A stretch of DNA of 6,539 nt. Origin: an uncultured bacterium. GTDB lineage: Bacteria; Planctomycetota; UBA8108. The stretch spans positions 1 to 6,539 of the forward strand of contig CAJWZY010000129.1 of the NCBI GenBank assembly GCA_913050545.1. The letters run 5' to 3'. The position numbers were made by a program, and so were the translations under genes. The notes beneath the pieces were generated by a model. That model worked only from the letters and a program-made list of their open reading frames with translations. It did not search any database and had not been told where the DNA came from. Shown piece by piece: positions 1-5,685 of this stretch (position 1 is its first letter; each line of letters begins with the position of its first letter).

Positions 1-711
1 GCCGAGGGGACCAAGGGGCCGATCGCCAAGTTTCTTGGCGAGCAGGGGGAGCCAGCTCTTCGTGAAGCCTTCGAGGCAAAGGAAGGGGACCTGCTCCTCA
101 TGGTGGCGGACAAGGAGTCCGTTGCCGCGACGTCCCTGGGAGAGGTGAGGCTCCACCTCGGCGAAAAGCTCGACCTGATTCCCGAGGGCCGGTTCGACCT
201 GCTGTGGATAACGGATTTCCCGCTGCTTGAGTGGAGCGAAGAGGATCAGAGGTATTACGCCTGCCATCATCCCTTTACCAGCCCCCGTACTGAGGATCTT
301 GAGTTGCTGGATGAAAAACCAGGGGAGGTGAAGGCGAGGGCCTACGACATCATTCTGAACGGAATTGAACTCGGAGGCGGGAGCATTCGAATCCACAGCC
401 AGGATGTCCAGGCGAAGGTGTTCGATGCGATCGCCCTGTCTGAAGAAGAGGCCCGGGAGAAGTTTGGTTTCCTCCTGGACGCATTGTCCTTTGGTGCGCC
501 ACCGCACGGTGGAATCGCTCTTGGCCTTGACCGGTTGGTGATGCTCCTGCTGGGGGCTCCTTCTATTCGCGATGTAATAGCCTTCCCCAAGACGGCCAAG
601 GGTGGCTGCATGATGACAGATGCCCCTGGGGGTGTGAGCTCTCAGCAACTGGAGGAACTTTTCCTGGAGCTCAACCTGCCGGAAGAATCTTCCGGCGAGG
701 AAGGCGAGTGA
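1..711 (+). CDS. aspS: Aspartyl-tRNA synthetase, C-terminal part (5' end outside window)
   Basis: This is a class II aminoacyl-tRNA synthetase that charges tRNA-Asp with aspartate in the cytosol. The reading frame is open from base 1, and the 236 visible residues are about the last 40% of a normal bacterial AspRS (about 590 aa). Visible residues 1-60 match the end of the bacterial GAD insertion domain. WITDFPLLEW (69-78) and HHPFT (89-93) are typical of the catalytic core. GGGSIRIH (125-132) is followed by FGAPPHGGIALGLDR (164-178), class II motif 3 with its conserved arginine at 178, and then by the family signature IRDVIAFPKT. The tail after residue 200 (GGCMMTDAPGGV and an acidic end) is the usual short C-terminal extension. 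It ends 204 bases before infC, which probably has its own promoter. Whether the enzyme also misacylates tRNA-Asn cannot be judged from this part. Confidence 0.97.
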   Translation, partial: AEGTKGPIAKFLGEQGEPALREAFEAKEGDLLLMVADKESVAATSLGEVRLHLGEKLDLIPEGRFDLLWITDFPLLEWSEEDQRYYACHHPFTSPRTEDLELLDEKPGEVKARAYDIILNGIELGGGSIRIHSQDVQAKVFDAIALSEEEAREKFGFLLDALSFGAPPHGGIALGLDRLVMLLLGAPSIRDVIAFPKTAKGGCMMTDAPGGVSSQQLEELFLELNLPEESSGEEGE

Positions 712-748
712 CAGCTGGCAGGCAACAGGGCCGGTCTATCTTTTTCAG

Positions 749-778
749 TTGACGGGCTTTTTTACTAAGGATTAATAT
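749..778 (+). promoter_or_regulatory. Candidate sigma70-type promoter for infC-rpmI-rplT
   Basis: TTGACG at 749-754 matches five of six consensus -35 bases. TAATAT at 773-778 follows after 18 bp, and ATTAAT at 771-776 is an alternative with a 16-bp spacer; each -10 matches four of six. The AT-rich stretch contrasts with the surrounding coding DNA. Transcription would start near 785 and give an infC leader of about 130 bases. The assignment rests on sequence alone, and the sigma factor preference of this organism is unknown. Confidence 0.5.
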
Positions 779-847
779 CAGGTTACACGTTAGTAGAATC
801 GGTTTGATTTGAATCGGGGCTTTCGATCCCCACGGGGCATTCCCGGA

Positions 848-862
848 GCCTGTCCTGCAGGC
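848..862 (+). other. Small hairpin in the infC leader
   Basis: GCCTG (848-852) and CAGGC (858-862) form a 5-bp stem with a 5-base loop in the predicted infC leader. Just upstream, GGGG (816-819) can pair with CCCC (828-831), or ATCG (813-816) with CGAT (824-827), and these two are mutually exclusive. GAATCGG also occurs twice (796-802 and 811-817). Together they suggest a folded 5' UTR, but no known riboswitch or leader family is recognised. Confidence 0.35.
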
Positions 863-883
863 CTGGCAGTGTTCACGGTTTTT

Positions 884-900
884 CCCTTCGGGTTTTTTTT
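884..900 (+). terminator. T8 tract behind a UUCG mini-hairpin, possible attenuator before infC
   Basis: CCCTTCGGG (884-892) is followed at once by eight T (893-900), and the infC Shine-Dalgarno begins at 901. The shape recalls an intrinsic terminator, but the perfect stem is only two or three base pairs around a UUCG-type loop, much shorter than usual. It lies after the candidate promoter, so it could only act as a partial attenuator or pause site of infC. It could also be a chance T tract. Readthrough from aspS could stop here too. Confidence 0.3.
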
Positions 901-907
901 AAAGGAG
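901..907 (+). promoter_or_regulatory. Ribosome binding site that fixes the AUU start of infC
   Basis: AAAGGAG is a strong Shine-Dalgarno sequence, with eight bases between its last G (907) and the ATT at 916. No ATG, GTG or TTG lies in the infC frame at a suitable distance. The first in-frame ATG (1030) has no such site and would remove 38 conserved N-terminal residues. This decides in favour of the rare start codon. Confidence 0.85.
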
Positions 908-915
908 CAGGTTTT

Positions 916-1458
916 ATTTCCACTCAAAATTTTCGTGGTAGGGCGCCCGTCCGCCAAAAAGGGCCGCGTATTCTGTCTGAACGAGATGCGGTCGGTTCTT
1001 GTCGCCTGATTGATGAAAAAGGCGATCAGATGGGGGTCATGGAAATCAGCGAAGCGCTCCGAATTGCCGGAGAGCGAGAAGTTGACTTAGTGGAAATTGC
1101 TCCGAATTCTGATCCTCGTACTTGTAAGCTGATGGATTTCGGCAAGTTCAAGTACCACCAGACCAAGAAAAACCGGAACCAGAAAAAACCAGTCAACAAG
1201 CGAAAGGAAGTCAAGCTTCGCCCCAAGGTAGGGGAGCATGATTTTGTCGTCAAGGTTGAGAGGGCCCGGGGCTTCCTCGGCAAGGGACACAAGGTGCTGG
1301 TTACAATGATGTTCCGTGGGCGTGAGATGGCTCACCTCGATCTGGGTATCGATGTTCTCAAGCGATTCGCCACCGAGCTCGAGGAGTGCTCCAAGGTTGA
1401 GAAGGAACCGTCCAGGGAGGCTCGCAACAGGATCAATATGATCCTTGCCCCTAAATAG
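916..1458 (+). CDS. infC: Translation initiation factor IF-3, AUU start
   Basis: IF-3 binds the 30S subunit, prevents premature 50S joining and checks the initiator tRNA and start codon. Read from ATT at 916 the protein has 180 residues, the normal length of the family (E. coli IF-3 also has 180). The N-terminal domain covers roughly residues 20-85 (VDLVEIAPNSDPRTCKLMD, then FGKF near 75-78). A lysine-rich linker follows, and then the C-terminal 30S-binding domain with VKLRP, FRGREMAH (133-140) and the terminal MILAPK. An AUU start is known in enterobacterial infC, where IF-3 represses its own mRNA by rejecting non-canonical initiation codons; the same control is inferred here. The gene heads the infC-rpmI-rplT order found across bacteria. 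An ATG start at 1030 would cut off the beginning of the N-terminal domain and is considered wrong. Confidence 0.95.
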   Translation: MSTQNFRGRAPVRQKGPRILSERDAVGSCRLIDEKGDQMGVMEISEALRIAGEREVDLVEIAPNSDPRTCKLMDFGKFKYHQTKKNRNQKKPVNKRKEVKLRPKVGEHDFVVKVERARGFLGKGHKVLVTMMFRGREMAHLDLGIDVLKRFATELEECSKVEKEPSREARNRINMILAPK

Positions 1459-1500
1459 CGGCGAAGAAACCGGTTTCGGGCAGCCGAGGGGTACGGTTAT

Positions 1501-1521
1501 CGGTAGTCGACTCAACTGCCG
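1501..1521 (+). other. Hairpin 1 in the infC-rpmI spacer
   Basis: CGGTAGT (1501-1507) pairs with ACTGCCG (1515-1521) as a 7-bp stem with one G-U pair and a 7-base loop. No U run follows, so it is not an obvious terminator. It lies in the 240-base spacer between infC and rpmI (1459-1698), where I see no gene. The spacer also holds a perfect 12-bp palindrome, GAAACCGGTTTC, at 1466-1477, and a weak -10-like TAGAAT at 1572-1577 without a good -35 box. Confidence 0.4.
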
Positions 1522-1599
1522 ACAGGGCCTGAATCGGCCAAAAAATCCCTTCCATAGAGAAAACCCTGCGGTAGAATCTTCCACTTCCGCTGTGCCTGG

Positions 1600-1624
1600 G
1601 GGATTCCTTTTTGAGGGGGATCCC
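1600..1624 (+). other. Hairpin 2 in the infC-rpmI spacer
   Basis: GGGATTCC (1600-1607) pairs with GGGATCCC (1617-1624) as an 8-bp stem with one G-U pair, around a 9-base loop starting TTTTT. It is the most stable-looking of the three spacer hairpins. The downstream sequence is G-rich, so it is not an intrinsic terminator on this strand. Confidence 0.45.
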
Positions 1625-1662
1625 GGGGGGCGGAGGACTTGTTCAAGAATGTGAATTTCACA

Positions 1663-1683
1663 GGACGCCTTGAGGCGTTCTTT
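1663..1683 (+). promoter_or_regulatory. Hairpin 3, directly before the rpmI ribosome binding site
   Basis: GGACGCC (1663-1669) and GGCGTTC (1674-1680) form a 7-bp stem with a TTGA tetraloop, followed by TTT. The rpmI Shine-Dalgarno-like AGAGAGGA starts at 1685, so this stem sits where a translational operator or a weak attenuator would act. In E. coli, L20 represses rpmI-rplT through structures in this same part of the operon; an equivalent role here is only inferred from position. The nearby GTGAATTTCAC (1651-1661) is a further small inverted repeat. Confidence 0.4.
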
Positions 1684-1698
1684 CAGAGAGGATTTCAA

Positions 1699-1896
1699 AT
1701 GCCTAAGCAGAAAACTCATCGGGGTGCAGCCAAACGCTTCAAAGTCACCAGCAAGGGCAAAGTGAAACGTTGGAAAGCTGGAAGGCGCCACCTCCTCGAA
1801 TGTAAGACGACCAAGCAGCTTCGCAACCTTCGCAACGGCACGATGTGTTCGCCTGAGGATACCAAGAAAATTCGTAAGCTCCTCTGCGAGGACTAG
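1699..1896 (+). CDS. rpmI: 50S ribosomal protein L35
   Basis: L35 is a small basic protein of the large ribosomal subunit. The 65 residues match the family in length and pattern: MPKQKTHRGAAKRFKVTSKG at the start (usually MPKxKTxxxaaKRFkxTgxG), a basic middle around the RHLL segment, and an end where the usual LxxxD is followed by KKIRKLL. The ATG at 1699 is preceded by AGAGAGGA (1685-1692) with six bases of spacing. The frame is open further upstream, but a longer start would add about 20 unrelated residues and has no family support. It lies between infC and rplT, 38 bases before rplT, in the conserved operon, and is probably controlled at the leader hairpin upstream. It has two cysteines (near residues 35 and 50 and again before the stop) but no clear zinc-ribbon pattern. 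Confidence 0.96.
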   Translation: MPKQKTHRGAAKRFKVTSKGKVKRWKAGRRHLLECKTTKQLRNLRNGTMCSPEDTKKIRKLLCED

Positions 1897-1934
1897 TTCC
1901 CCGGTTGAGAGCCTGATTGCAGGAGTACTGAGAT

Positions 1935-2285
1935 ATGCCACGAGCCAGATTTGGGGTAGCCCGACTGCGCAAGAAGAACAAGCTCTTTCGGAGGGTGAAA
2001 GGGTTTCGGGGAGGTCGTGGAAAGCTCTTACGCACAGCGAAGGAAGCTCGCACGAGGGCGGAAGCCTACGCAACCCGCCATCGCAGAAAGAAAAAAGGCG
2101 ACTGGCGCCGGCTCTGGATTGTCAGGATCAGTGCCGCCTGCCGGGCCAGGGGAATTCGCTACAGTGAGTTCATCCATGGACTCAAACAGGCCGAGGTTGA
2201 TCTGAACCGCAAGGTTCTTGCCGATCTCGCTGTCAGGGATCCGAAAGTCTTCGACGGCCTTGTCGAGACTGCACGGGGAGTCTGA
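1935..2285 (+). CDS. rplT: 50S ribosomal protein L20
   Basis: L20 binds 23S rRNA directly and is needed early in assembly of the 50S subunit. The protein has 116 residues, the usual length. It shows the long basic N-terminal arm (MPRARFGVARLRKK...), the FRGGRGKLLRTAKEA segment, the RHRRKKKGDWRRLWIVRI core near residues 48-65, and the C-terminal globular part with YSEFIHGLKQA and NRKVLADLAVRDP. GCAGGAG ends at 1925, nine bases before the ATG. In several bacteria L20 is the autoregulator of the infC-rpmI-rplT mRNA, so it is the likely partner of the structured spacer upstream. The variant residues in the arm and core look more like PVC-group L20 than proteobacterial L20, but that is an impression. 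No pheS or pheT follows. Confidence 0.97.
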   Translation: MPRARFGVARLRKKNKLFRRVKGFRGGRGKLLRTAKEARTRAEAYATRHRRKKKGDWRRLWIVRISAACRARGIRYSEFIHGLKQAEVDLNRKVLADLAVRDPKVFDGLVETARGV

Positions 2286-2331
2286 GCAGCGACTGCTTAC
2301 TTCACGGCTGCACAAAGATTTATGTCTTTGA

Positions 2332-2360
2332 TTGTGGTTGCTGCCGCGGAATGCTAAAAT
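2332..2360 (+). promoter_or_regulatory. Candidate extended -10 promoter for the L,D-transpeptidase gene
   Basis: TAAAAT (2355-2360) matches five of six -10 bases and is preceded by TGC, giving the extended -10 form TGnTAAAAT. TTGTGG (2332-2337) is a weak -35 box at 17 bp. Transcription would start near 2367 and leave a 5' leader of about 165 bases. The 246 bases between rplT and the next gene contain no convincing coding sequence. They also hold a weak AU-rich stem just after rplT (CAAAGA 2313-2318, TCTTTG 2325-2330) and two small leader stems (2373-2391 and 2438-2452). Confidence 0.45.
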
Positions 2361-2365
2361 CCGCG
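2345..2365. repeat. Inverted repeat bracketing the -10 box, candidate operator
   Basis: CGCGGA (2345-2350) and TCCGCG (2360-2365) are perfect inverted arms separated by nine bases, ATGCTAAAA. The -10 element TAAAAT lies almost entirely in the centre. Such a 21-bp symmetric site over a promoter is where a dimeric repressor could bind. It could alternatively form an RNA hairpin in readthrough transcripts from rplT, but no U tract follows. No regulator is encoded in the window. Confidence 0.35.
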
Positions 2366-2531
2366 CCAGATTCAGGCCGCTTGGAGGCCTGGCTCAAAAG
2401 AAGTGGAAGTCGTGCGCACGGAAAAGAAGAGAATTTCCGGGAGCAATTCCCGTGAAGAGGGAGAGAAAACCAGACATATTCGCTGCCTGGGCGCTGTTGC
2501 ACCCTGCGGCGGATAGCAGAGGAGGCAAACT

Positions 2532-3770
2532 GTGAAGACTTGGATGGGTATGTTTCTGGCCGCCCTTGTTGGCGCCGGTGTTGCGGTTATTGGTATCAAT
2601 TCTTTGAAGGTTGGCGACGGGGCCGCAGGTGGGACTCCCGGTGAGGCCGGTGGGCCTGCAACCCAGGCCAGCCTGACCAGCAGCAATCTTCCCCCCGCAA
2701 AGGCAGCTTCTGCTCGGATGGTCGCTCCCAGGGTGGCGCTCTTCAGACGCGCGAGCGCTGCAGTGCCCTCAAGGCAGCAACCGGTTGTAGCCAAGGTGGT
2801 CTCGACACCTGTTGCCGTGGTCGAAGACAGTGAGATCCAGATGATTCTGCGCCAGGCCGCAGGTCATTTTGACAAGGGCGAGACAGCCGATGGATTGAGA
2901 CTGTACAGGGGTGCCTTTGCAAAGGCGGAGAATCGAAAAGACGTCAATCTCGCCCCGCAGGTCGTTAAGTTGCTGAGCGAAGACAATGTGCCGCTGTGGC
3001 GTAAGCGCTACATCAACTACCTCGTCGAACGAGGAGAAGGCGGCAAGGCATTTGAGAACCAGCTGAGCAGGGGTAATGCAATCCTGCTGAAGGGGGAGCA
3101 GGATAAGCTGCTTTCTGCCTGGAGAGAGCTCTCACAGGCGCATGGTCTTGCTGCCGATGAGATCAGTCGCACAAGGGCCTATGATATTCTTGGCCCCATG
3201 TTGAAGAGGCATGTTTTTTCCCTGAGGATGTCTCCACTGGTTGCGAGATACAGTGTCCAGCCAGGCGACAACCTGACGAAAATCGCCAAGCGCTTCAAGA
3301 CCACTCCTGAATCTATCATGCGCTTGAGCGGGCTTGGCTCAGAGGTGATCCAGCCTCGCAGCAGCCTGCGTATCCTGGGAGGCAATACCAGGGTGTTTGT
3401 CGATAAGAGTGACTACCTCCTCTGGATTACGCTCGACGACAAGCTGGTTTTCCAGGCGCGTATAGGCCTGGGCAGGGACAATACCACGCCCGAGGGCGAG
3501 TTCGTTGTCACTGTTCGCCAGAAAGACCCAACCTGGTTCCGCCCGGGTTCTGATCCTATTGGCCCCGGTGATCCCCGCAATGTTCTCGGTACCCGCTGGA
3601 TGGGCTTTCGTGATACTGCCCAGGTTTCCGGTATAGGAATCCATGGAACTGAAGAGGTCGATTCGATCGGCAAGGAATCTTCAGCCGGTTGCATACGGAT
3701 GCTCAAGGACGATGTGGAGATGGTCTTTGACCTGGTGCCCAGGCTGGCCACGGTCCAGATTTCTCCCTGA
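2532..3770 (+). CDS. Membrane-anchored LysM - L,D-transpeptidase (YkuD family)
   Basis: This is probably a periplasmic enzyme that makes 3-3 cross-links in peptidoglycan, or attaches a protein to it, through a catalytic cysteine. Of 412 residues, about 5-23 form a hydrophobic membrane anchor or signal segment. Residues 24-95 are a low-complexity Gly/Ala/Pro/Ser linker and 98-225 a helical region resembling TPR-like repeats. Residues 240-282 are a LysM peptidoglycan-binding domain (YSVQPGDNLTKIAKRF). Residues 286-412 form the YkuD domain: TPEGEF at 319-324, IHGT with His371, and the SSAGCIRM motif with the catalytic Cys387. All key residues are present. The GTG start is favoured because AGAGGAGG (2518-2525) lies six bases before it; an ATG four codons later is the alternative. 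The gene has its own likely promoter and follows the ribosomal operon, so a link to translation is not implied. Confidence 0.93.
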   Translation: MKTWMGMFLAALVGAGVAVIGINSLKVGDGAAGGTPGEAGGPATQASLTSSNLPPAKAASARMVAPRVALFRRASAAVPSRQQPVVAKVVSTPVAVVEDSEIQMILRQAAGHFDKGETADGLRLYRGAFAKAENRKDVNLAPQVVKLLSEDNVPLWRKRYINYLVERGEGGKAFENQLSRGNAILLKGEQDKLLSAWRELSQAHGLAADEISRTRAYDILGPMLKRHVFSLRMSPLVARYSVQPGDNLTKIAKRFKTTPESIMRLSGLGSEVIQPRSSLRILGGNTRVFVDKSDYLLWITLDDKLVFQARIGLGRDNTTPEGEFVVTVRQKDPTWFRPGSDPIGPGDPRNVLGTRWMGFRDTAQVSGIGIHGTEEVDSIGKESSAGCIRMLKDDVEMVFDLVPRLATVQISP

Positions 3771-3792
3771 GCGGTTCAGCAGCCTTGAGGAG

Positions 3793-3821
3793 CCCGGGCC
3801 AGGTCCCCATTGTGGCCCGGG
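3793..3821. terminator. GC-rich stem-loop between convergent genes, probable bidirectional terminator
   Basis: CCCGGGCCA (3793-3801) pairs with TGGCCCGGG (3813-3821), a perfect 9-bp stem with an 11-base loop. It lies 22 bases after the plus-strand stop codon and 6 bases after the minus-strand one, filling the 57-base convergent spacer. There is no U tract on either strand, so it may need a factor or only protect the 3' ends. Confidence 0.6.
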
Positions 3822-3827
3822 GGGATT

Positions 3828-4826
3828 CTATGGGCGTCGGTTCTTTTCTTTCTTTCCGGCGCCTTTGATCTGCCGTTGCAGCTCTTTTGCACAGGCCTCC
3901 GAATCGACGTAGACCACTCCCCGGTCGGTAAAGACCCGCCCCATACGCTCGGTTTCTCCCTGCTTTCCACAGATGGGGCAGGTCGATTCAGCCGGGGTGT
4001 CGATGATCTTCTTTGCCCCTGGAGGGAGCTTGAACAGGGCCTCATCGATTTTTTGCTGTGTCAGTTTCCGTGCCTGCACCGATATCGTATAGCTTGGCAG
4101 CTCGGTAATGACGGTGATCTCTGCCTTTAACGGAATACCCTCGATGCCCTTGAGCTTATCGAGTACTTCCTCGGAGAAGACCCCGAGCCTGCGGAACATT
4201 TCAAAGTAGCTGCTGGTGGTATCAGCCGTCTGTCCAGGTACGCTGGTGGTCAGGACTGCATCGATAACAGTGATGTCATTCTCCTGCACTGTGAGGCGTT
4301 TGCAGGGAAGCCCCAGGTGGTCGGCAGCCTCGTTCCAGCGAACATTTACTTCTCGCACACCGTTCTTGCGCAGGCCTAATTTCTTCATCGCCAGCTTGCG
4401 CTCCCTGGCAGGGTAGCCTCGGATGATGCGCAGCTGTTCGATCTCGTGAACCCGGCGGTTGCGCTGGTTTTCGTTCAGGTCCCCCCGGTATTCACGGTAT
4501 TGTTTTTCTCCCCCGGGGAGGGTGAAGATGGTCGTTTCCTTTTCTTTTCCCCAGTGCAGGAGATAAAGAGTCTCCAGGGCTTTTTCATCGCCCGGGGAAT
4601 ACTGCTCAAGGCGCAACCTCTTGCCGACGCTGTCAATTGATAAGACCTGGCGGACACTCAGGGGCTTTCCCGCGGTGCTTCCCGGCAGGCCACTGGTGAC
4701 CTGCTCGATTCTGATGGCCTTTAGCTTCTTTGCCACCGGTTGCGTGTTTCCTTTCGCAGGGAGCGAAGCAAGCAACGCAGGAAGCAGGAGGGTGAGGGCT
4801 GTTTTCAGTACCTTATGAAGCGGCAT
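3828..4826 (-). CDS. Exported DUF4412/LolA-like protein with a CxxC...C tail
   Basis: The function is unknown. Started at the ATG complementary to 4824-4826, the 332-residue protein begins with a clean signal peptide (MPLHKVLKTALTLLLPALLA, cleavage probably after SLPAKG). The next 170 residues resemble DUF4412/LolA-type beta proteins: GKRLRLEQY (68-76), then hydrophobic strands, KQYREY (108-113) and GLPCKRLTVQEN near 172-183, the usual 'G.xCkr..v.e' step of that fold. The C-terminal part has CPICG (283-287) and a third cysteine at 312 in VVYVDSEAC, recalling YHS/TRASH-like treble-clef metal sites but with no fourth cysteine, and a very basic end. The frame stays open 67 codons further upstream, inside the neighbouring gene, but that stretch lacks a signal peptide and is rejected. 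It overlaps the preceding gene by 14 bp and lacks a Shine-Dalgarno sequence, so coupled translation is likely. Confidence 0.8.
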   Translation of the reverse strand: MPLHKVLKTALTLLLPALLASLPAKGNTQPVAKKLKAIRIEQVTSGLPGSTAGKPLSVRQVLSIDSVGKRLRLEQYSPGDEKALETLYLLHWGKEKETTIFTLPGGEKQYREYRGDLNENQRNRRVHEIEQLRIIRGYPARERKLAMKKLGLRKNGVREVNVRWNEAADHLGLPCKRLTVQENDITVIDAVLTTSVPGQTADTTSSYFEMFRRLGVFSEEVLDKLKGIEGIPLKAEITVITELPSYTISVQARKLTQQKIDEALFKLPPGAKKIIDTPAESTCPICGKQGETERMGRVFTDRGVVYVDSEACAKELQRQIKGAGKKEKNRRP

Positions 4827-5634
4827 GTTCGAAGGCGACCAGTTTCTGTAGCTCAGTGGCTTCCCATTCCAGCGCCCGGGCGTAGTGGGGGAAGGATTTT
4901 TCACGTTTCTGGAATTCGACGGAGTGCTGGATCCAGCGTCCTCGGGCGCGCGATATAGAGAAAAGGTCGTGAAGAATTTCATGGTACACATTGAATTCGA
5001 GGTAATAGGAGGGAACCCGGGCATCATCGAGCAGCTTGTTAATCAGGATGACATTTTTCTCCATAGGTGGAGTCTCGATCCATTTTCCCATCAACTTGCT
5101 GGTCACCTGTCTGGACCAGCCGATTGCAGGCCGGCTGTTTTTCAGCCGGCGTTCCGGAACATGCTCACGGACGACCTGCTTCAGAATTTCCTCGAGATCG
5201 TAGATGCTTCCCTGCGGCCTCCGATAGACCGGTGCCGACATCGTGGCAACCGCGAGGTGCCGGTTGGCGCCGATGTAATCGTGGATCCTCGAGCGCAGCA
5301 TCCTTGCATGAGCCCTGTCGATGTTGCTGAAACAGAGCCGGATAACATCCTTCAGTAACTCGGTGGGTGCCTTGCAGAAGAGCTCATGGAGCCGAAGAGT
5401 TCCACTCCCCTGATGCTGGCTCAGGGAGACCAGGCTGCTTGAATTCCTGGTGAACTTGATCTCAAGGCTGCCACCGAAGATGATTTCCGAGTTGTAACGC
5501 CACAGCAGGGCGCGGACTTTTTCCTCGGTCCTTCTCTCTTCTGTTCTCTTCCCAGGCGGCGACAGCGCTGTTGCCTGGGCGTTGCCTGGGGCAGATTTTA
5601 CGGATAGCGCGGTTTCTCTTTCACTCAAGCTCAT
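4813..5634 (-). CDS. SprT-like zinc metalloprotease
   Basis: This is a probable cytosolic zinc-dependent peptidase of the SprT-like/WLM group; its substrate is unknown. The 273-residue protein has no signal peptide. After a disordered charged N-terminus (about 1-38) comes TLRLHELFCKAPTELLKDVI (79-98), typical of the bacterial SprT-like family. IGWSRQVTSKLMGKWI (171-186) and NVILINKLLDDARVPSYYLE (194-213) are the strand and helix before the active site. The HExxH motif is H218-E219-I-L-H222. His237 in QHSVEF is the probable third zinc ligand, followed by FPHYARALEWE. All expected catalytic positions are present. The ATG at 5632-5634 is the only ATG start consistent with the stop codon just upstream at 5644-5646; its Shine-Dalgarno is poor. 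It lies 51 bases after the lipoprotein gene and overlaps the next gene. It should not be mistaken for YgjP, whose motif context differs. Confidence 0.87.
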   Translation of the reverse strand: MSLSERETALSVKSAPGNAQATALSPPGKRTEERRTEEKVRALLWRYNSEIIFGGSLEIKFTRNSSSLVSLSQHQGSGTLRLHELFCKAPTELLKDVIRLCFSNIDRAHARMLRSRIHDYIGANRHLAVATMSAPVYRRPQGSIYDLEEILKQVVREHVPERRLKNSRPAIGWSRQVTSKLMGKWIETPPMEKNVILINKLLDDARVPSYYLEFNVYHEILHDLFSISRARGRWIQHSVEFQKREKSFPHYARALEWEATELQKLVAFEHAAS

Positions 5635-5685
5635 AAAGGAATCTTAGGGTGTATCAGCAGAGACCGCAAGGGAACCACCCGCCGC

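Noticed and set aside
809..1009. Plus-strand frame of 66 codons before infC
   Set aside because: It overlaps the true AUU-started infC in another frame, has no ribosome binding site and no family resemblance.
1445..1654. 69-codon frame in the infC-rpmI spacer
   Set aside because: It starts at a TTG inside the end of infC without a ribosome binding site and runs through hairpin sequence; its composition is not protein-like.
1087..2073. Long minus-strand open frame of 328 codons opposite infC, rpmI and rplT
   Set aside because: It is antisense to three well-supported genes. Its sequence is low in recognisable structure and follows from the codon pattern of the opposite strand.
2313..2330. Stem CAAAGA/TCTTTG after rplT as an intrinsic terminator
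   Set aside because: Only six mostly A-U pairs and no U run after it, so it is too weak to call as a terminator.
2332..2535. 67-codon frame between rplT and the L,D-transpeptidase
   Set aside because: TTG start without a binding site, no homology recognised, overlaps the likely promoter and leader and the next start codon.
4827..5027. 67-codon upstream extension of the minus-strand DUF4412-like gene
   Set aside because: It lies inside the protease gene in another frame and would place the clear signal peptide in the middle of the protein.
4885..5358. Plus-strand frame of 157 codons within the protease region
   Set aside because: Antisense shadow of the SprT-like gene, which has a full set of catalytic motifs on the minus strand.
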